This document shows, piece after piece, positions 8,451 to 20,305 of a stretch of DNA of 32,726 nt. Every line of letters begins with the position of its first letter. Within the stretch, counting starts at the first letter, position 1. The position numbers and the translations under genes were made by a program. The stretch comes from Gammaproteobacteria bacterium. Its GTDB lineage: Bacteria; Pseudomonadota; Gammaproteobacteria; Steroidobacterales; JABDLF01. The notes under the pieces were generated by a model that was given only the letters and a program-made list of their open reading frames with translations, did not search any database and was not told the DNA's origin. The DNA lies in the NCBI GenBank assembly GCA_013003115.1, contig JABDLF010000031.1, positions 1 to 32,726 on the forward strand, given 5' to 3'.

Positions 8451-9141
8451 GCAGGGCCGGGTTCCATCGCAACGCGATACATGTGCTCCGCTCGAATCCA
8501 GTCTTCCTCGGTATCGATATCCTGGACCAGGTGTCGTGGAAGAACGACACCAAGCGAATCGCGGCCAAATAGCCGCTGGCCCGCGAGGAATGCCTCTGCG
8601 GTTCCCCAGTAAAACTGGCCAGCATCCTGAAAGGCCTCCTCCAGGTCCTGCGAGCGCACCTCCTCAAATTCCGGGTACATTGCCTCTATTGAACCATCCG
8701 GATGCCTGCGCATGGCTCGTTGCACCGGAAACGGAAAACTCGTCACCGAAAAGGCATACGACTTGCCCGAGCCCTGCAGCACATCGAATCCGCGGCGCAG
8801 CGCCGCTGCAGTTACGAAAGGAGCGGTTGCGTAGATACAGCAGGCAAATGTAACCTCCTCGGCGTTGTTCTTATGCCATTCGATTGCATGACGGACCACG
8901 GCGTTAGTGCCCGTATGCGCGTCTGCCAGTTCGGCCGGTCTCATAAACGGAACTTCGGCCCCGAGTTGGCGCGCGATGCCGGCAATTTCCTCATCATCTG
9001 TCGACACCACAATGTGATCAAAACATGCAGAGGCACGCGCCGCCTCGATGCTGTACGCGATGATCGGCTTATCGAGAAAAAAGCGTATGTTCTTGCGTGG
9101 GATCCGCTGGCTGCCCCCGCGCGCAGGTATTACTGCAAGTC

Positions 9142-9145
<4 letters not shown>
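8444..9145 (-). CDS. pseF: pseudaminic acid cytidylyltransferase PseF
   Basis: The protein has 233 residues, the normal size for a CMP-sugar synthetase. It opens with RLAVIPARGGSQRIPRKN, the CTP-binding signature of the NeuA/PseF family. It continues with KPIIAYSIEAA, VVSTDDEEIA and a C-terminal VLPRHLVQDIDTEEDW segment, which is typical of PseF. It activates pseudaminic acid as the CMP-sugar donor for a glycosyltransferase. The only start that preserves the conserved N-terminus is TTG, within a TTGA overlap with the pseC stop, so translation is probably coupled to pseC. Confidence 0.93.
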
Positions 9146-11560
<2,415 letters not shown>

Positions 11561-11630
11561 CTTTTTCCGTTCGCGTATGTTTCTCGGTGCTCATTTGTGG
11601 GACTTCGCTGCAGTGGATTTTGCAAGAATG

Positions 11631-14135
11631 CTAAAAAATACCAACCGTCTTCGCCGATGCCGCCGCTAAACCGAGCTGATACAGAATCTGACTGACGTTC
11701 GCCCACTTGGTGATCGCTTTGACCCGGTCGGCATCCAGCGGCACGACAATCGTGTCGCCCGGTCTCATGCCGCTCGCCCCCTTCTTTTTAAACCACAATG
11801 ATCCCTTATCGTCGGTGACAACCGAACCATTGGCGCGCACCACATAGGTACGGCGCTTGTCCGCCTGCAGGGTATAGCCACCGCTGCGGCCGATATAATC
11901 GTTGCGTCGCAATCCACGCTCAAACAGATGCGACGTCGGACTCTGAACCTCACCGACCACGGTTACTTCCTGTGTGGTTCTCGGAATAAACAGCTGGTCG
12001 CCATCATGCAATTCGATATCAGCGTCTATCGCACCTGAAAGCACAGCGCGCAGATCAATAACCAACCGGCCAGTGGGCTCGGTTGCCTTCAATTGGTTAA
12101 CCAGGTTCTGACCCAGCGCCAGTGCCTCTGCGATTTCCGGACTACCGCTGGATTGCGCGCCCTGCAGCGCCGCGGCCGTGAGATCGCCTTCAAGTCTTGA
12201 AGCCAGCTCTTCCAGCCGCGCCCGCTCGCGCTCTTTGACGTTTTCTCTCACAAATATTGCACCTTCCGGAAAAGCAATATCGGTGAGCCCGCCGGCCCGC
12301 AATAACACCGATCGCAAAGTCTCACCCTCCGAGAGCGTGTACTGACCCGGGAAATTTACTTCGCCCACAATCCCTGCGACCTGGCGCTCGCGCCACTGCG
12401 GCACCTCCTTGATAGTCAAAAAATCATAGGGTTTCAGCGAAAAATCAGCGTCCACGTCACCTTGAAGGATGGCGTCCAGATCAATGAAACGGTGCTCGGT
12501 AACCCGAGAGGTCCCGGCAATTACTTCGAAACGTGTTAGCTCGGCCTCCATCGTGTAGGCAGATTCCTGCAAGCCACCGGCAGCACGCACCAGGTCACTC
12601 ACCCGCATGTTGGATTCCAGCGGATAACGACCGGGCACCTTCACCCGACCGCCGGCGCCGACCTCCCTCGTTTGCTCCGCCGCGCTGGACTGGCTTCTCA
12701 GTTCATCAAGAATCGGTTCGATGGTTGCCTGGCGCTGGTCGCTCAGATCAAAGACAAACACCTGATCCCGACTTTGCAGTACTGGATCCGCGGCGCTGCC
12801 CTTTGCAGCCAGCGCGGCCAGCAGATCTGCTGAAATGACCTTGATGCGCCGGTCCGGTGAAAGCTCACGGCGAATCATCACGTAATGCAGATCAGCCCTC
12901 GGCAAAAGCGCTTCGGTCGTAGGGATCAACTGACTGAGGCGCATCCCCGGGCGCCATTGATAGTCGCCTTCGCGATATACGTGCCCTGACAGGTAAACAG
13001 CACTCTCGACCTTCTCCAGCACCGGCACCACACGAATCAAATCGTCTGGCCGCACCCGTGCGTTGCGGCCGGACTGCTTTGACAGGTCTAAGCCGATAAC
13101 CGTGCGCTCCCGCTGCTCGTTGATACGCTCGATACTTGCAGCACCAGGATCGGCTGTTGGTAACATACCGCCGGCAATTTGCAGCACTTCGGCCACGGTT
13201 TTCTCATTGCGCAATTCATAAAGTGCAGGTCGACGGACCTCGCCGGACACACCAACCCGAACACCAACCGGTGGAATAAAAATGACGTCGCCAGGTTGCA
13301 GGCGCACGTCACCGCGCGTATCGCCGTTCAGCAGCAGATCATAAAGATCTAGTCGACCGACTACGCGGCCCTCGCGTTTCAACTGCACCTTTCGCAGGGA
13401 ACCTATATCGTTAATGCCGCCACTCACAAACAGCGCGTTGGTCATAGTACTAAGGGCGCTGACCGTGTAGGAACCGGGCCTGTACGCGTCACCCAGAACA
13501 AATACCCGGATGGATCTCAGCCGCCCCATGGAAATACTCGCCTTTACTCCGATCATCTGCTCCGCGATGCGCCGCTCGAGATCGTCTTTCATCTGCTGAA
13601 ACCGCAGCCCGACGACTGAGATGGGGCCTAACTCAGGAAAATTGAGGAGACCATCCCGGCTGACCACCAGGCTGTAGTCCGCATTGTCTTTGCCAAACAG
13701 CTGCACCTGCACGGTGTCGCCGGGACCGATGATGTAGTCCACCGGAACGGGAATGTCGGTTGCTGGCGCAAACGTCGTGGGCTCGCCCGCAAACAAGTCG
13801 TAGCCAAAAGGCCTGAGCATGACTTCAGAGCTCGCCTGTTCCGACTCGTCGCCATCAGCACTCTCTTCGTCACCTGCATCAGGCTCTTCTTTTACATTCC
13901 TGGGTTTGATCGTCTCGGGCGACTCGACCGGCTCGTCCTGACTCAATGTGAGCTTCTCGTCCATGAGCAGCTCAAGCGCAGCCTCGCGTTGTTCCGGACT
14001 GAGCTGTTGCAGCATCCGCAGCTGCTCGGCTGATGGCGACTGCGCCAGGGCAGGCAGCCCAAGCGGCACCAGGAGCAGGCCAAAAATCTGCAATAGGGTG
14101 GCCAGGCGGGCTGTCAGGCGCGTGATTCGAATCAT
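11631..14135 (-). CDS. large polysaccharide export outer-membrane protein with multiple SLBB domains (Wza-like)
   Basis: The protein has 834 residues. A signal peptide ends near LPALAQS (residues 28-34). Low-complexity acidic sequence at about 61-105 follows. A Poly_export domain at about 130-215 starts VDYIIGPGDTVQVQLFG. About six SLBB-type units then follow, each with a VxGEVxxPGxY-like strand and an xxPGDxIxVP-like end (for example VGVSGEVRRPALY, VAGIVGEVNFPGQYTL, VTVVGEVQSPTSHL). The C-terminus ITKWANVSQILYQLGLAA is typical of the long exporters of marine gammaproteobacteria. It is about twice the length of E. coli Wza and has no lipobox Cys. The role is export of polysaccharide through the periplasm and outer membrane. 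It follows the Wzi-type gene by about 30 bases. Confidence 0.9.
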   Translation of the reverse strand: MIRITRLTARLATLLQIFGLLLVPLGLPALAQSPSAEQLRMLQQLSPEQREAALELLMDEKLTLSQDEPVESPETIKPRNVKEEPDAGDEESADGDESEQASSEVMLRPFGYDLFAGEPTTFAPATDIPVPVDYIIGPGDTVQVQLFGKDNADYSLVVSRDGLLNFPELGPISVVGLRFQQMKDDLERRIAEQMIGVKASISMGRLRSIRVFVLGDAYRPGSYTVSALSTMTNALFVSGGINDIGSLRKVQLKREGRVVGRLDLYDLLLNGDTRGDVRLQPGDVIFIPPVGVRVGVSGEVRRPALYELRNEKTVAEVLQIAGGMLPTADPGAASIERINEQRERTVIGLDLSKQSGRNARVRPDDLIRVVPVLEKVESAVYLSGHVYREGDYQWRPGMRLSQLIPTTEALLPRADLHYVMIRRELSPDRRIKVISADLLAALAAKGSAADPVLQSRDQVFVFDLSDQRQATIEPILDELRSQSSAAEQTREVGAGGRVKVPGRYPLESNMRVSDLVRAAGGLQESAYTMEAELTRFEVIAGTSRVTEHRFIDLDAILQGDVDADFSLKPYDFLTIKEVPQWRERQVAGIVGEVNFPGQYTLSEGETLRSVLLRAGGLTDIAFPEGAIFVRENVKERERARLEELASRLEGDLTAAALQGAQSSGSPEIAEALALGQNLVNQLKATEPTGRLVIDLRAVLSGAIDADIELHDGDQLFIPRTTQEVTVVGEVQSPTSHLFERGLRRNDYIGRSGGYTLQADKRRTYVVRANGSVVTDDKGSLWFKKKGASGMRPGDTIVVPLDADRVKAITKWANVSQILYQLGLAAASAKTVGIF

Positions 14136-14168
14136 GATAGTGGGGTGTTTGAGGATGTGGCGCGTATT

Positions 14169-15662
14169 CTAGCGGGATCGCCACTGCACGAACAGCCGTT
14201 CATCGGTCTTGCGCTCGCCCGTTTGCCCGGATTCCAGGGATTCCACGCCGATGCCGGCTTCCAGCAGGCCAATCGGCAGGCTCCGGGTATGGCTGAGCTC
14301 AAGATCGAGGTAGCGCGCCGGGCCGGCTGTGACTGAATGCCTGGTTTCAGTCGCGCCGCCGCGATTGAGATCGCCCCACCTGCCCGCCAGCATCCAACTC
14401 GCCCCGGCCTCCCGGACCAAAAGTGCGCTGGCGGAAACCAGGCGACCGTCATTGTCTATCGGGTGACCCAGCGCCTGACCGCGATAGCGATAACCATCCT
14501 TGTAGATGAAATGTTCGTAGGTATAGTTGAAACGTGGTGAGCTACTGTAGAACTCAGAAGCGGTATCCGAGTACTCGAGACGCATTCTGAATGAACCGTC
14601 GAATATCGCGCTTTGACCCCAGACTTCAAGGCCGAGCTGGCCGATGAAGCGCGACGGCAATCCGCCTGCTTCGTCCTCGCCGATATACTGGCCATACAGC
14701 GCCCATGGGCCGAGCCCGAATGGCGATGACCAACGGAAATCAACGCCCGCCAGCTGATTACCCGGTTCTTCCTCCAGGGTCACGTCATCACCGCGGTTAT
14801 CTTTGCCAAGCAGTAAGTCGATTAAGCTACTCAGGTTTTCCGGGCGGCCGTCTCCTCCCCATTGCGCCGTGCGCGATAAACCGATTTCAAGCGAGGGTCG
14901 TGGTCGAAAATTGACGCGTGCGCCAATGAGTTTTGCTTCCGGAACGAAGCGATCTTTCTCAAGCTGGCCAGCAAACAGGCTCGCAGTCCACGGCCCGACC
15001 CATGACAGCCATTTGCTTTTGAACTTCAGTGACTGATTGCGGCGGATCCGCACGGCTGGCACGGGCCGCGCATTGTTAGACAGAATCAGGCTGCCATCTT
15101 GCCCGGGACCCCACCATTGATCCTGCAAACCTGCTGTGAGCATCCAGTTGCCAAGGACAACGCCTGCGTAAGACCCGTCCAGTCGCGCCTCTTTGCCATC
15201 ATCCGGATTAGCCGCAGCAGTCACGTCGAGTCTGAACGCAAACCGTAACCCGGTCCATTCAAGCGCGGCACCCGCCTCGCCCTCTTCGCGAGGCGTGGCC
15301 TGGAAACTACGCACACGTTTCGGATTCAGGTCGCCCGCAAGCCGCAGCTGGCCGCGAAATCGCCCCGTTTCTGATTCGTCGACGAGGCGCTCGCGTACAC
15401 GCGCAAGCGCAGCCTCGGCAGCTCGGGAAAGTTGAATCGTTGCATCGTTGCCGTCCAAATCACCTGCGACATCGCCCCAGGACAACGGCCACGTCGTCAC
15501 CGGCACAGTCAGTAAACCAGCATCCGCCAGCAGCTGGATATCATGACGCAGTGCGCTGTCGCCGGGCGGCACAAATGGCCCCGCGTGTGCAACGGTGATT
15601 AGCATCAGGCAGACAGCCGCGACCATGGTGTGCAGCAGAGTCTTTTTCCACATTTGCGTCAT
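14169..15662 (-). CDS. wzi: Wzi-family capsule assembly outer-membrane protein
   Basis: The protein has about 497 residues from ATG 15662. A signal peptide is visible (WKKTLLHTMVAAVCLMLITVAHAG, cleavage after AHA). After it comes the Wzi-family opening PPGDSALRHDIQLLADAGLL and TTWPLSWGDVAG. The rest alternates polar and aromatic residues as in a beta barrel and includes WWGPGQDGSLILSNN, a segment characteristic of this family. Wzi proteins help attach or organise capsular polysaccharide at the outer surface. A TTG at 15680 would touch the rfbB stop and add six residues; ATG at 15653 would remove three. The signal peptide fits either ATG best. Confidence 0.88.
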   Translation of the reverse strand: MTQMWKKTLLHTMVAAVCLMLITVAHAGPFVPPGDSALRHDIQLLADAGLLTVPVTTWPLSWGDVAGDLDGNDATIQLSRAAEAALARVRERLVDESETGRFRGQLRLAGDLNPKRVRSFQATPREEGEAGAALEWTGLRFAFRLDVTAAANPDDGKEARLDGSYAGVVLGNWMLTAGLQDQWWGPGQDGSLILSNNARPVPAVRIRRNQSLKFKSKWLSWVGPWTASLFAGQLEKDRFVPEAKLIGARVNFRPRPSLEIGLSRTAQWGGDGRPENLSSLIDLLLGKDNRGDDVTLEEEPGNQLAGVDFRWSSPFGLGPWALYGQYIGEDEAGGLPSRFIGQLGLEVWGQSAIFDGSFRMRLEYSDTASEFYSSSPRFNYTYEHFIYKDGYRYRGQALGHPIDNDGRLVSASALLVREAGASWMLAGRWGDLNRGGATETRHSVTAGPARYLDLELSHTRSLPIGLLEAGIGVESLESGQTGERKTDERLFVQWRSR

Positions 15663-15680
15663 AGCTTCGGCAAAAGACAA

Positions 15681-16787
15681 TTAACGCGCGACGTACTGCG
15701 AGTCGATCCAGGCGCGATAGCTGCCGTCCATCACTGCGCGCCACCATGTTTCGTTTTCGAACATCCAGGCAATGGTTTTCTTGAGCCCGGATTCGAAACT
15801 CTCCGCTGGCGCGAAACCCAGCTCGTCGGTGATGCGGGTCGTATCAACGGCATAGCGCCAGTCGTGCCCCGGCCTGTCCTTCACCATGGTGATCAGGCTG
15901 GAGGTTGTTTCGCCGGCCGCTGCGGGCGCGTCCGGAAAACGCTTTGCAAGGCCTGGGTCGGTAGCAAAGGCCTTATCGATCAGCAGGCATATCTCCCGCA
16001 CGATCTCTATATTGCGCCACTCATTGCGACCGCCGATGTTATAGGTTTCACCAATCACGCCCTTTTCCAGCACCAGCTCAATACCGCGGCAGTGATCTTC
16101 GACATAAAGCCAATCGCGAATATTCGAGCCGTCCCCATATATCGGCAGCGGCTTGCCGGTGAGGGCATTGACGATCATGAGGGGAATGAGTTTTTCAGGA
16201 AAATGAAACGGACCATAGTTGTTGGAACAATTGCTGGTGCTCACCTGCAGCCCGTAGGTGTGGTGATAGGCGCGCACGAGGTGATCAGAGGCCGCCTTGC
16301 TCGCCGCGTACGGCGAATTAGGCGCGTACGGCGTGTCTTCGCGAAATGCCGGATCGGTAGCGCCCAGCGCACCGTAAACCTCGTCGGTAGAAATATGATG
16401 AAAGCGATGCGTGGCGGGCGCGTCATCACCGTCAAGCCAAACGGTTTTGGCCGCCTTCAACAGATTATGTGTGCCGATGACGTTGGTCTCTATAAATGCA
16501 TCCGGTCCGACAATGGAACGATCCACATGCGACTCTGCCGCGAAGTTGACGATCGTGTCGATCTTCTCCTCGCGCAGCAGCTGCGCCATTGCAGCCTCAT
16601 CACGGATATCACCTTTCACGAACCTGAAGTTGTCTTGTTCCTCCGCTGCCACGAGACTGGCCCGGTTGCCGGCATAGGTAAGCGCGTCCAGGGCGACAAC
16701 GCGATCGTCAGCGCGCCTGTCGAGCCAGTAGTAAACAAAGTTTGTCCCAATGAATCCAGCGCCACCGGTAACCAGCAGATTAGCCAT
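15681..16787 (-). CDS. rfbB: dTDP-glucose 4,6-dehydratase RfbB
   Basis: The protein has 368 residues and is an extended SDR. It has the GGAGFIG nucleotide-binding loop (8-14), the FAAESHVDRSI segment (82-92), catalytic Thr134-Asp135-Glu136 in HISTDEVYG, and the Tyr160-x3-Lys164 pair in SPYAASKAA. It converts dTDP-glucose to dTDP-4-keto-6-deoxyglucose, step two of dTDP-L-rhamnose synthesis in the cytoplasm. The start overlaps the rfbD stop by eight bases. The order rfbA-C-D-B differs from the rfbBDAC order of enteric O-antigen loci but contains all four steps. Confidence 0.95.
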   Translation of the reverse strand: MANLLVTGGAGFIGTNFVYYWLDRRADDRVVALDALTYAGNRASLVAAEEQDNFRFVKGDIRDEAAMAQLLREEKIDTIVNFAAESHVDRSIVGPDAFIETNVIGTHNLLKAAKTVWLDGDDAPATHRFHHISTDEVYGALGATDPAFREDTPYAPNSPYAASKAASDHLVRAYHHTYGLQVSTSNCSNNYGPFHFPEKLIPLMIVNALTGKPLPIYGDGSNIRDWLYVEDHCRGIELVLEKGVIGETYNIGGRNEWRNIEIVREICLLIDKAFATDPGLAKRFPDAPAAAGETTSSLITMVKDRPGHDWRYAVDTTRITDELGFAPAESFESGLKKTIAWMFENETWWRAVMDGSYRAWIDSQYVAR

Positions 16788-17649
16788 TTTTAAGCTCCAT
16801 CAGCATTCCGCGTAGTCCCATGCGCCAATGCACAGGAACGATGTCCAGCTCACCCCACGTGCGTGTCTTGTCGAGTACGCTGTAATAAGGACGTCGCGCC
16901 ATCGACTTGTAGTCCTCAGAGCGGATCGGCTTTACGACAACCGGATTCTCGACAAGCCCTGCGGATATTGCCTCTTCCTGAATTGCACAGGTGAAGTCAT
17001 ACCAGCTCGCCACACCTGCATCAGAAAAATGCCATATACCTTCGACGTCCGGCCTGCGGCCAATGCGCCACAGCGCATCCGCGAGCGTTCGCGTCCAGGT
17101 CGGCGTGCCTATCTGATCTGCGACCACGTCAAGCGGCTGGCCCGCCTGCATGCGTGACAGCATGGCCATCACAAAATTCTTGCCGCCGGCCCCGTAAAGC
17201 CACGAGGTGCGCACCACCGCCGCACGCTCACCGAGCGTCTCCAGCACCAGCCTTTCCGCTTCACGCTTGCTCGAACCATAGACACCAAGGGGATGCGGCG
17301 CATCACCCGGCAAATACGGGCTTGATTTACGGCCATCAAAAACGAAGTCGGTGGACAGCTGTATCATGCGCGCGCTGGACTCAACGCATAGCTCGGCGAC
17401 GATACGCGCACCGTCCGTGTTCACCGTAAACGCCTTGTCGGGCTCTTCCTCTGCCTTGTCTACCGCCGTGTAGGCAGCCGTATTGATGACGAGCTGTGGC
17501 TCGAATGCTTCGAACACGGCGCGCGCCGACGAGGCCAGCGCCACGTCAAGCTCTCGTCTGCCGGCGATATTCACAACCCAGCCTTCGGGTACCGCAGCAC
17601 GCAGCGCCGTGGCCAGCTGCCCCTCACCGCCCGTGATCAGGACCCTCAT
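16780..17649 (-). CDS. rfbD: dTDP-4-dehydrorhamnose reductase RfbD
   Basis: The protein has 289 residues, the usual size. It starts MRVLITGGEGQLATAL, the NADPH-binding loop of RfbD. It has INTAAYTAVDKAEEEP, LSTDFVFDG and the Tyr124-x3-Lys128 pair in GVYGSSKREAE. It reduces the 4-keto group to give dTDP-L-rhamnose. The open frame extends further upstream, but the conserved N-terminus fixes the start at the ATG that shares one base with the rfbC stop (TGATG), indicating coupled translation. Confidence 0.95.
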   Translation of the reverse strand: MRVLITGGEGQLATALRAAVPEGWVVNIAGRRELDVALASSARAVFEAFEPQLVINTAAYTAVDKAEEEPDKAFTVNTDGARIVAELCVESSARMIQLSTDFVFDGRKSSPYLPGDAPHPLGVYGSSKREAERLVLETLGERAAVVRTSWLYGAGGKNFVMAMLSRMQAGQPLDVVADQIGTPTWTRTLADALWRIGRRPDVEGIWHFSDAGVASWYDFTCAIQEEAISAGLVENPVVVKPIRSEDYKSMARRPYYSVLDKTRTWGELDIVPVHWRMGLRGMLMELKNG

Positions 17650-18194
17650 CAGAAAAGCTCCGCCTCGGCAAGGCTGCATCCAGCCATGTCTTTCTCGGAC
17701 ATGATCGGCGTCACGCCCGGCGCCAGCGGCCAATCGATGCCTATTTCGGGGTCATCCCATTTCAGGGTTCTTTCATAATGCGGCGCGTAATAGTCGCTGC
17801 ACTTGTAGATAAACTCCGCAACGTCCGAGAGCACCAGAAATCCATGGGCGAATCCTCCGGGCACCCACATCTGGCGTCGATTCTGCGCGGAGAGGATCTC
17901 TCCGACCCAGCGCCCGCAAGTCGGCGAGTGCTCGCGAAGATCCACCGCAACGTCAAAAACCTCGCCTTCAGAAACACGCACCAGCTTTCCCTGCGGCTGG
18001 ATTATCTGATAGTGCAACCCGCGCAGGGTATGACCCACGGAGCGACTGTGATTGTCTTGAACGAAGCGCGTATCAATACCCGCTTCGGCAAACAGGTTCT
18101 CTCGCCAGGTTTCCATAAAAAACCCGCGTTCGTCGCCATGCAGCGTCGTTTCTATGAGCACTACATCAGGAATATCAGTAGGAACAAATTTCAT
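17649..18194 (-). CDS. rfbC: dTDP-4-dehydrorhamnose 3,5-epimerase RfbC
   Basis: The protein has 181 residues and is a cupin-fold epimerase. It shows DERGFFMETWRENLF (21-35), FVQDNHSRS and the catalytic His61 in TLRGLHYQ, followed by KLVRVSEGEVFDVAVDLR and PGGFAHGFLVLSD, all standard for RfbC. It epimerises C3 and C5 of dTDP-4-keto-6-deoxyglucose. The ATG shares a base with the rfbA stop (TAATG), so the rfb genes are tightly packed and probably translated in a chain. Confidence 0.96.
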   Translation of the reverse strand: MKFVPTDIPDVVLIETTLHGDERGFFMETWRENLFAEAGIDTRFVQDNHSRSVGHTLRGLHYQIIQPQGKLVRVSEGEVFDVAVDLREHSPTCGRWVGEILSAQNRRQMWVPGGFAHGFLVLSDVAEFIYKCSDYYAPHYERTLKWDDPEIGIDWPLAPGVTPIMSEKDMAGCSLAEAELF

Positions 18195-19087
18195 TACAGC
18201 AACCGGTCATCTAGCATAGAAAATAAATATTGGCCGTAGCCATTCTTTTCGAACTTCGCAGCGATGCTGCGTACTTGCTCAGCATCGATCCAGCCCGAAT
18301 GCCAGGCGATTTCTTCGGGGCAGGCAATCTTGAGGCCCTGGCGGCGCTCAATCGTTTCGATGAACTGGGCAGCGTCCAGCAGCGACTCGTGGGTGCCCGT
18401 GTCCAGCCAGGCAGTTCCCCGACCCATGACTTCAACCTGGAGTGCATTGCTCTCCAGATACAGGCGATTCAAATCTGTAATTTCCAATTCGCCCCGGGCC
18501 GACGGCTCAAGCTTACGCGCGCGCTCGACGACCTGATTGTCATAAAAATAAAGCCCGGTTACCGCGTAGTTGGACTTCGGACTTGCTGGCTTTTCCTCTA
18601 TTGCCTCCGCCTTGCCAGTGGCGTCAAAACTGACCACGCCATAGCGCTCGGGATCGTGCACATGATAGGCGAAAACAGTCGCACCGGATTGTCTGGCGGC
18701 AGCCGCCCGGAGCTGTTCCGGCAAGCCGTGGCCATAAAAGATATTGTCACCGAGAATGAGCGCTACAGGATCATTTCCAACGAAACGCTCACCGATTATG
18801 AAGGCCTGCGCAAGGCCATCTGGCGACGGCTGAACGGCATACTCGATGCTGATGCCCCACTGGCTGCCATCACCAAGCAGTCGTTCAAACGACTGCTGAT
18901 CTTCCGGCGTTGTAATGACAAGCAGCTCGCGAATGCCTGCGAGCATCAGCGTGGTCAGCGGGTAGTAGATCATCGGCTTGTCGTAAACCGGCATGAGCTG
19001 CTTGCTCACGCTTAATGTCAACGGATGCAAACGGCTTCCGGTTCCACCAGCCAGAATAATGCCTTTTGTGGTCGCTTGAGAAACCAT
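18194..19087 (-). CDS. rfbA: glucose-1-phosphate thymidylyltransferase RfbA
   Basis: The protein has 297 residues. It carries the nucleotidyltransferase signature [16 protein letters not shown] followed by [18 protein letters not shown], then [12 protein letters not shown] and [12 protein letters not shown], all diagnostic of RfbA. It makes dTDP-glucose from glucose-1-phosphate and dTTP, the first step to dTDP-L-rhamnose. A good ribosome site (AAGGGAAG) lies about five bases before the ATG. It is the first gene of the rfb/export/pse run on the minus strand, with a gap of about 310 bases to galU upstream. Confidence 0.95.
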   Translation of the reverse strand: MVSQATTKGIILAGGTGSRLHPLTLSVSKQLMPVYDKPMIYYPLTTLMLAGIRELLVITTPEDQQSFERLLGDGSQWGISIEYAVQPSPDGLAQAFIIGERFVGNDPVALILGDNIFYGHGLPEQLRAAAARQSGATVFAYHVHDPERYGVVSFDATGKAEAIEEKPASPKSNYAVTGLYFYDNQVVERARKLEPSARGELEITDLNRLYLESNALQVEVMGRGTAWLDTGTHESLLDAAQFIETIERRQGLKIACPEEIAWHSGWIDAEQVRSIAAKFEKNGYGQYLFSMLDDRLL

Positions 19088-19396
19088 GCTGCTTCCCTTG
19101 TCTCCTTAAGTCTCGCGGCCTTGAACCACCGAGTGAGCGATTAGTTGTTATTCGGCTCGACGGCCACCATCGCAAAGCCACTATTCTACCGGCTGACGGT
19201 CAGCAATTCAGCGAAATCATTGGGTGCTGGACCCCCCGCGGGGATTGCTGCCGCTAATATTGCCTGGTTGGCGGCAAATAAGTGCCAGGCCTGTTGTTCG
19301 ACCTGTTTTTTCGTTGCCTGGTGCGCGGAGAGATTTACCGGATTCCTACGCCGTTCGGGCAGGCGGCAGTCTCTTCAACGGAATGACAGGCGGGAC
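19088..19396 (-). promoter_or_regulatory. intergenic leader region between galU and rfbA
   Basis: These 309 bases hold no complete gene. On the minus strand a possible -10 TAGAAT (19183-19188) would give a leader of about 90 bases for rfbA, but I find no good -35 at 16-18 bases. Directly upstream of it is a perfect 13-base palindrome GCTGAC-G-GTCAGC (19192-19204). A ten-base CCCCGCGGGG palindrome lies further up. The stretch 19186-19371 reads as 62 sense codons ending in TAG without an ATG, GTG or plausible TTG start. It is the likely site of the capsule-operon promoter, but the exact elements are uncertain. Confidence 0.35.
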
Positions 19397-20299
19397 TTAA
19401 GCGGCGTCAGAGCGTGAAATCAGGGCCTTTAACTGATCGCGCAAGTAGGATTTGAACTCTTCGCCTAACTCCGCGTGCTTCAAGCCGTATTCCACCGTTG
19501 CAATGAGATACCCGAGCTTGCTACCGCAGTCAAAGCGTCGCCCTTCGAACTCGTAGGCCAGCACCTGCTCTTCATTTAACAGATCGGCAATCGCGTCCGT
19601 CAACTGAATCTCGTTGCCCGCTCCGCGGCGGGTTCGGGTGAGCAAGTCGAAGATTCCGGGGGTCAAAATATATCGACCTACCACCGCGAGATTTGACGGT
19701 GCCACTGCCGGCTTTGGCTTTTCGACGATCTGATCGATGGTTGAAAGCCGGTCCGCGAACGCTGACGCCTTGACGATGCCATACTTGTCAGTCTGATCCT
19801 CGGGAACGCGCTCCACGCCCAGGATTGAACAATGATGCTCCTCGAAGCGCGTCACCATCTGCGACAGCACGCCGTCTGCATCATCATCGACCATGTCGTC
19901 GGCCAGCAGCACCGCGAAGGGTTCGTCACCTACCACCGCCCGCGCGGTTAACACGGCGTGACCCAGACCGAGGGCTTCGCGCTGGCGCACGAACACGCAG
20001 TCCACGTGATCCGGCACGACGTTGCTGACCATCGACAGCAGTTGCTCTTTGCCCCGCCCGCCCAGTTCGGTTTCGAGCTCATAGGCTTTGTCAAAGTGAT
20101 CTTCTATCGCGCGCTTGGTGCGCCCGGTTACGAAAATCAGCGTTTCGATCCCGGCCGCCACCGCTTCTTCTGCCGCGTACTGGATCAGCGGTTTGTCCAC
20201 GATGGGCAGCATTTCTTTGGGGCTTGCCTTCGTGGCGGGGAGGAAGCGCGTACCGAGACCGGCGACGGGGAAAACGGCTTTTCGCACTTTGCGGATCAT
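19397..20299 (-). CDS. galU: UTP-glucose-1-phosphate uridylyltransferase GalU
   Basis: The protein has 300 residues. It has the GalU signature [31 protein letters not shown] (given here as its known motif, residues 7-37), then [25 protein letters not shown] and VLLADDMV. It makes UDP-glucose from UTP and glucose-1-phosphate for surface polysaccharides. It has its own -10 element, and its ribosome site GAAGAG lies inside an inverted repeat. Pgi lies upstream and the dTDP-rhamnose genes downstream, so the three together channel hexose phosphate to sugar nucleotides. Confidence 0.96.
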   Translation of the reverse strand: MIRKVRKAVFPVAGLGTRFLPATKASPKEMLPIVDKPLIQYAAEEAVAAGIETLIFVTGRTKRAIEDHFDKAYELETELGGRGKEQLLSMVSNVVPDHVDCVFVRQREALGLGHAVLTARAVVGDEPFAVLLADDMVDDDADGVLSQMVTRFEEHHCSILGVERVPEDQTDKYGIVKASAFADRLSTIDQIVEKPKPAVAPSNLAVVGRYILTPGIFDLLTRTRRGAGNEIQLTDAIADLLNEEQVLAYEFEGRRFDCGSKLGYLIATVEYGLKHAELGEEFKSYLRDQLKALISRSDAA

Positions 20300-20305
20300 C
20301 AGCTT

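Noticed and set aside
15630-16793. A 387-codon open frame on the plus strand across rfbB
   Set aside because: It is antisense to an unmistakable rfbB with all catalytic residues; its protein has no recognisable domain and is biased like a shadow frame.
19244-19257. Resemblance to an ops/JUMPStart element upstream of rfbA (minus strand AGCGGCAGCAAT)
   Set aside because: It differs from the RfaH ops core GGCGGTAGC at two or more positions and no longer JUMPStart context is present.
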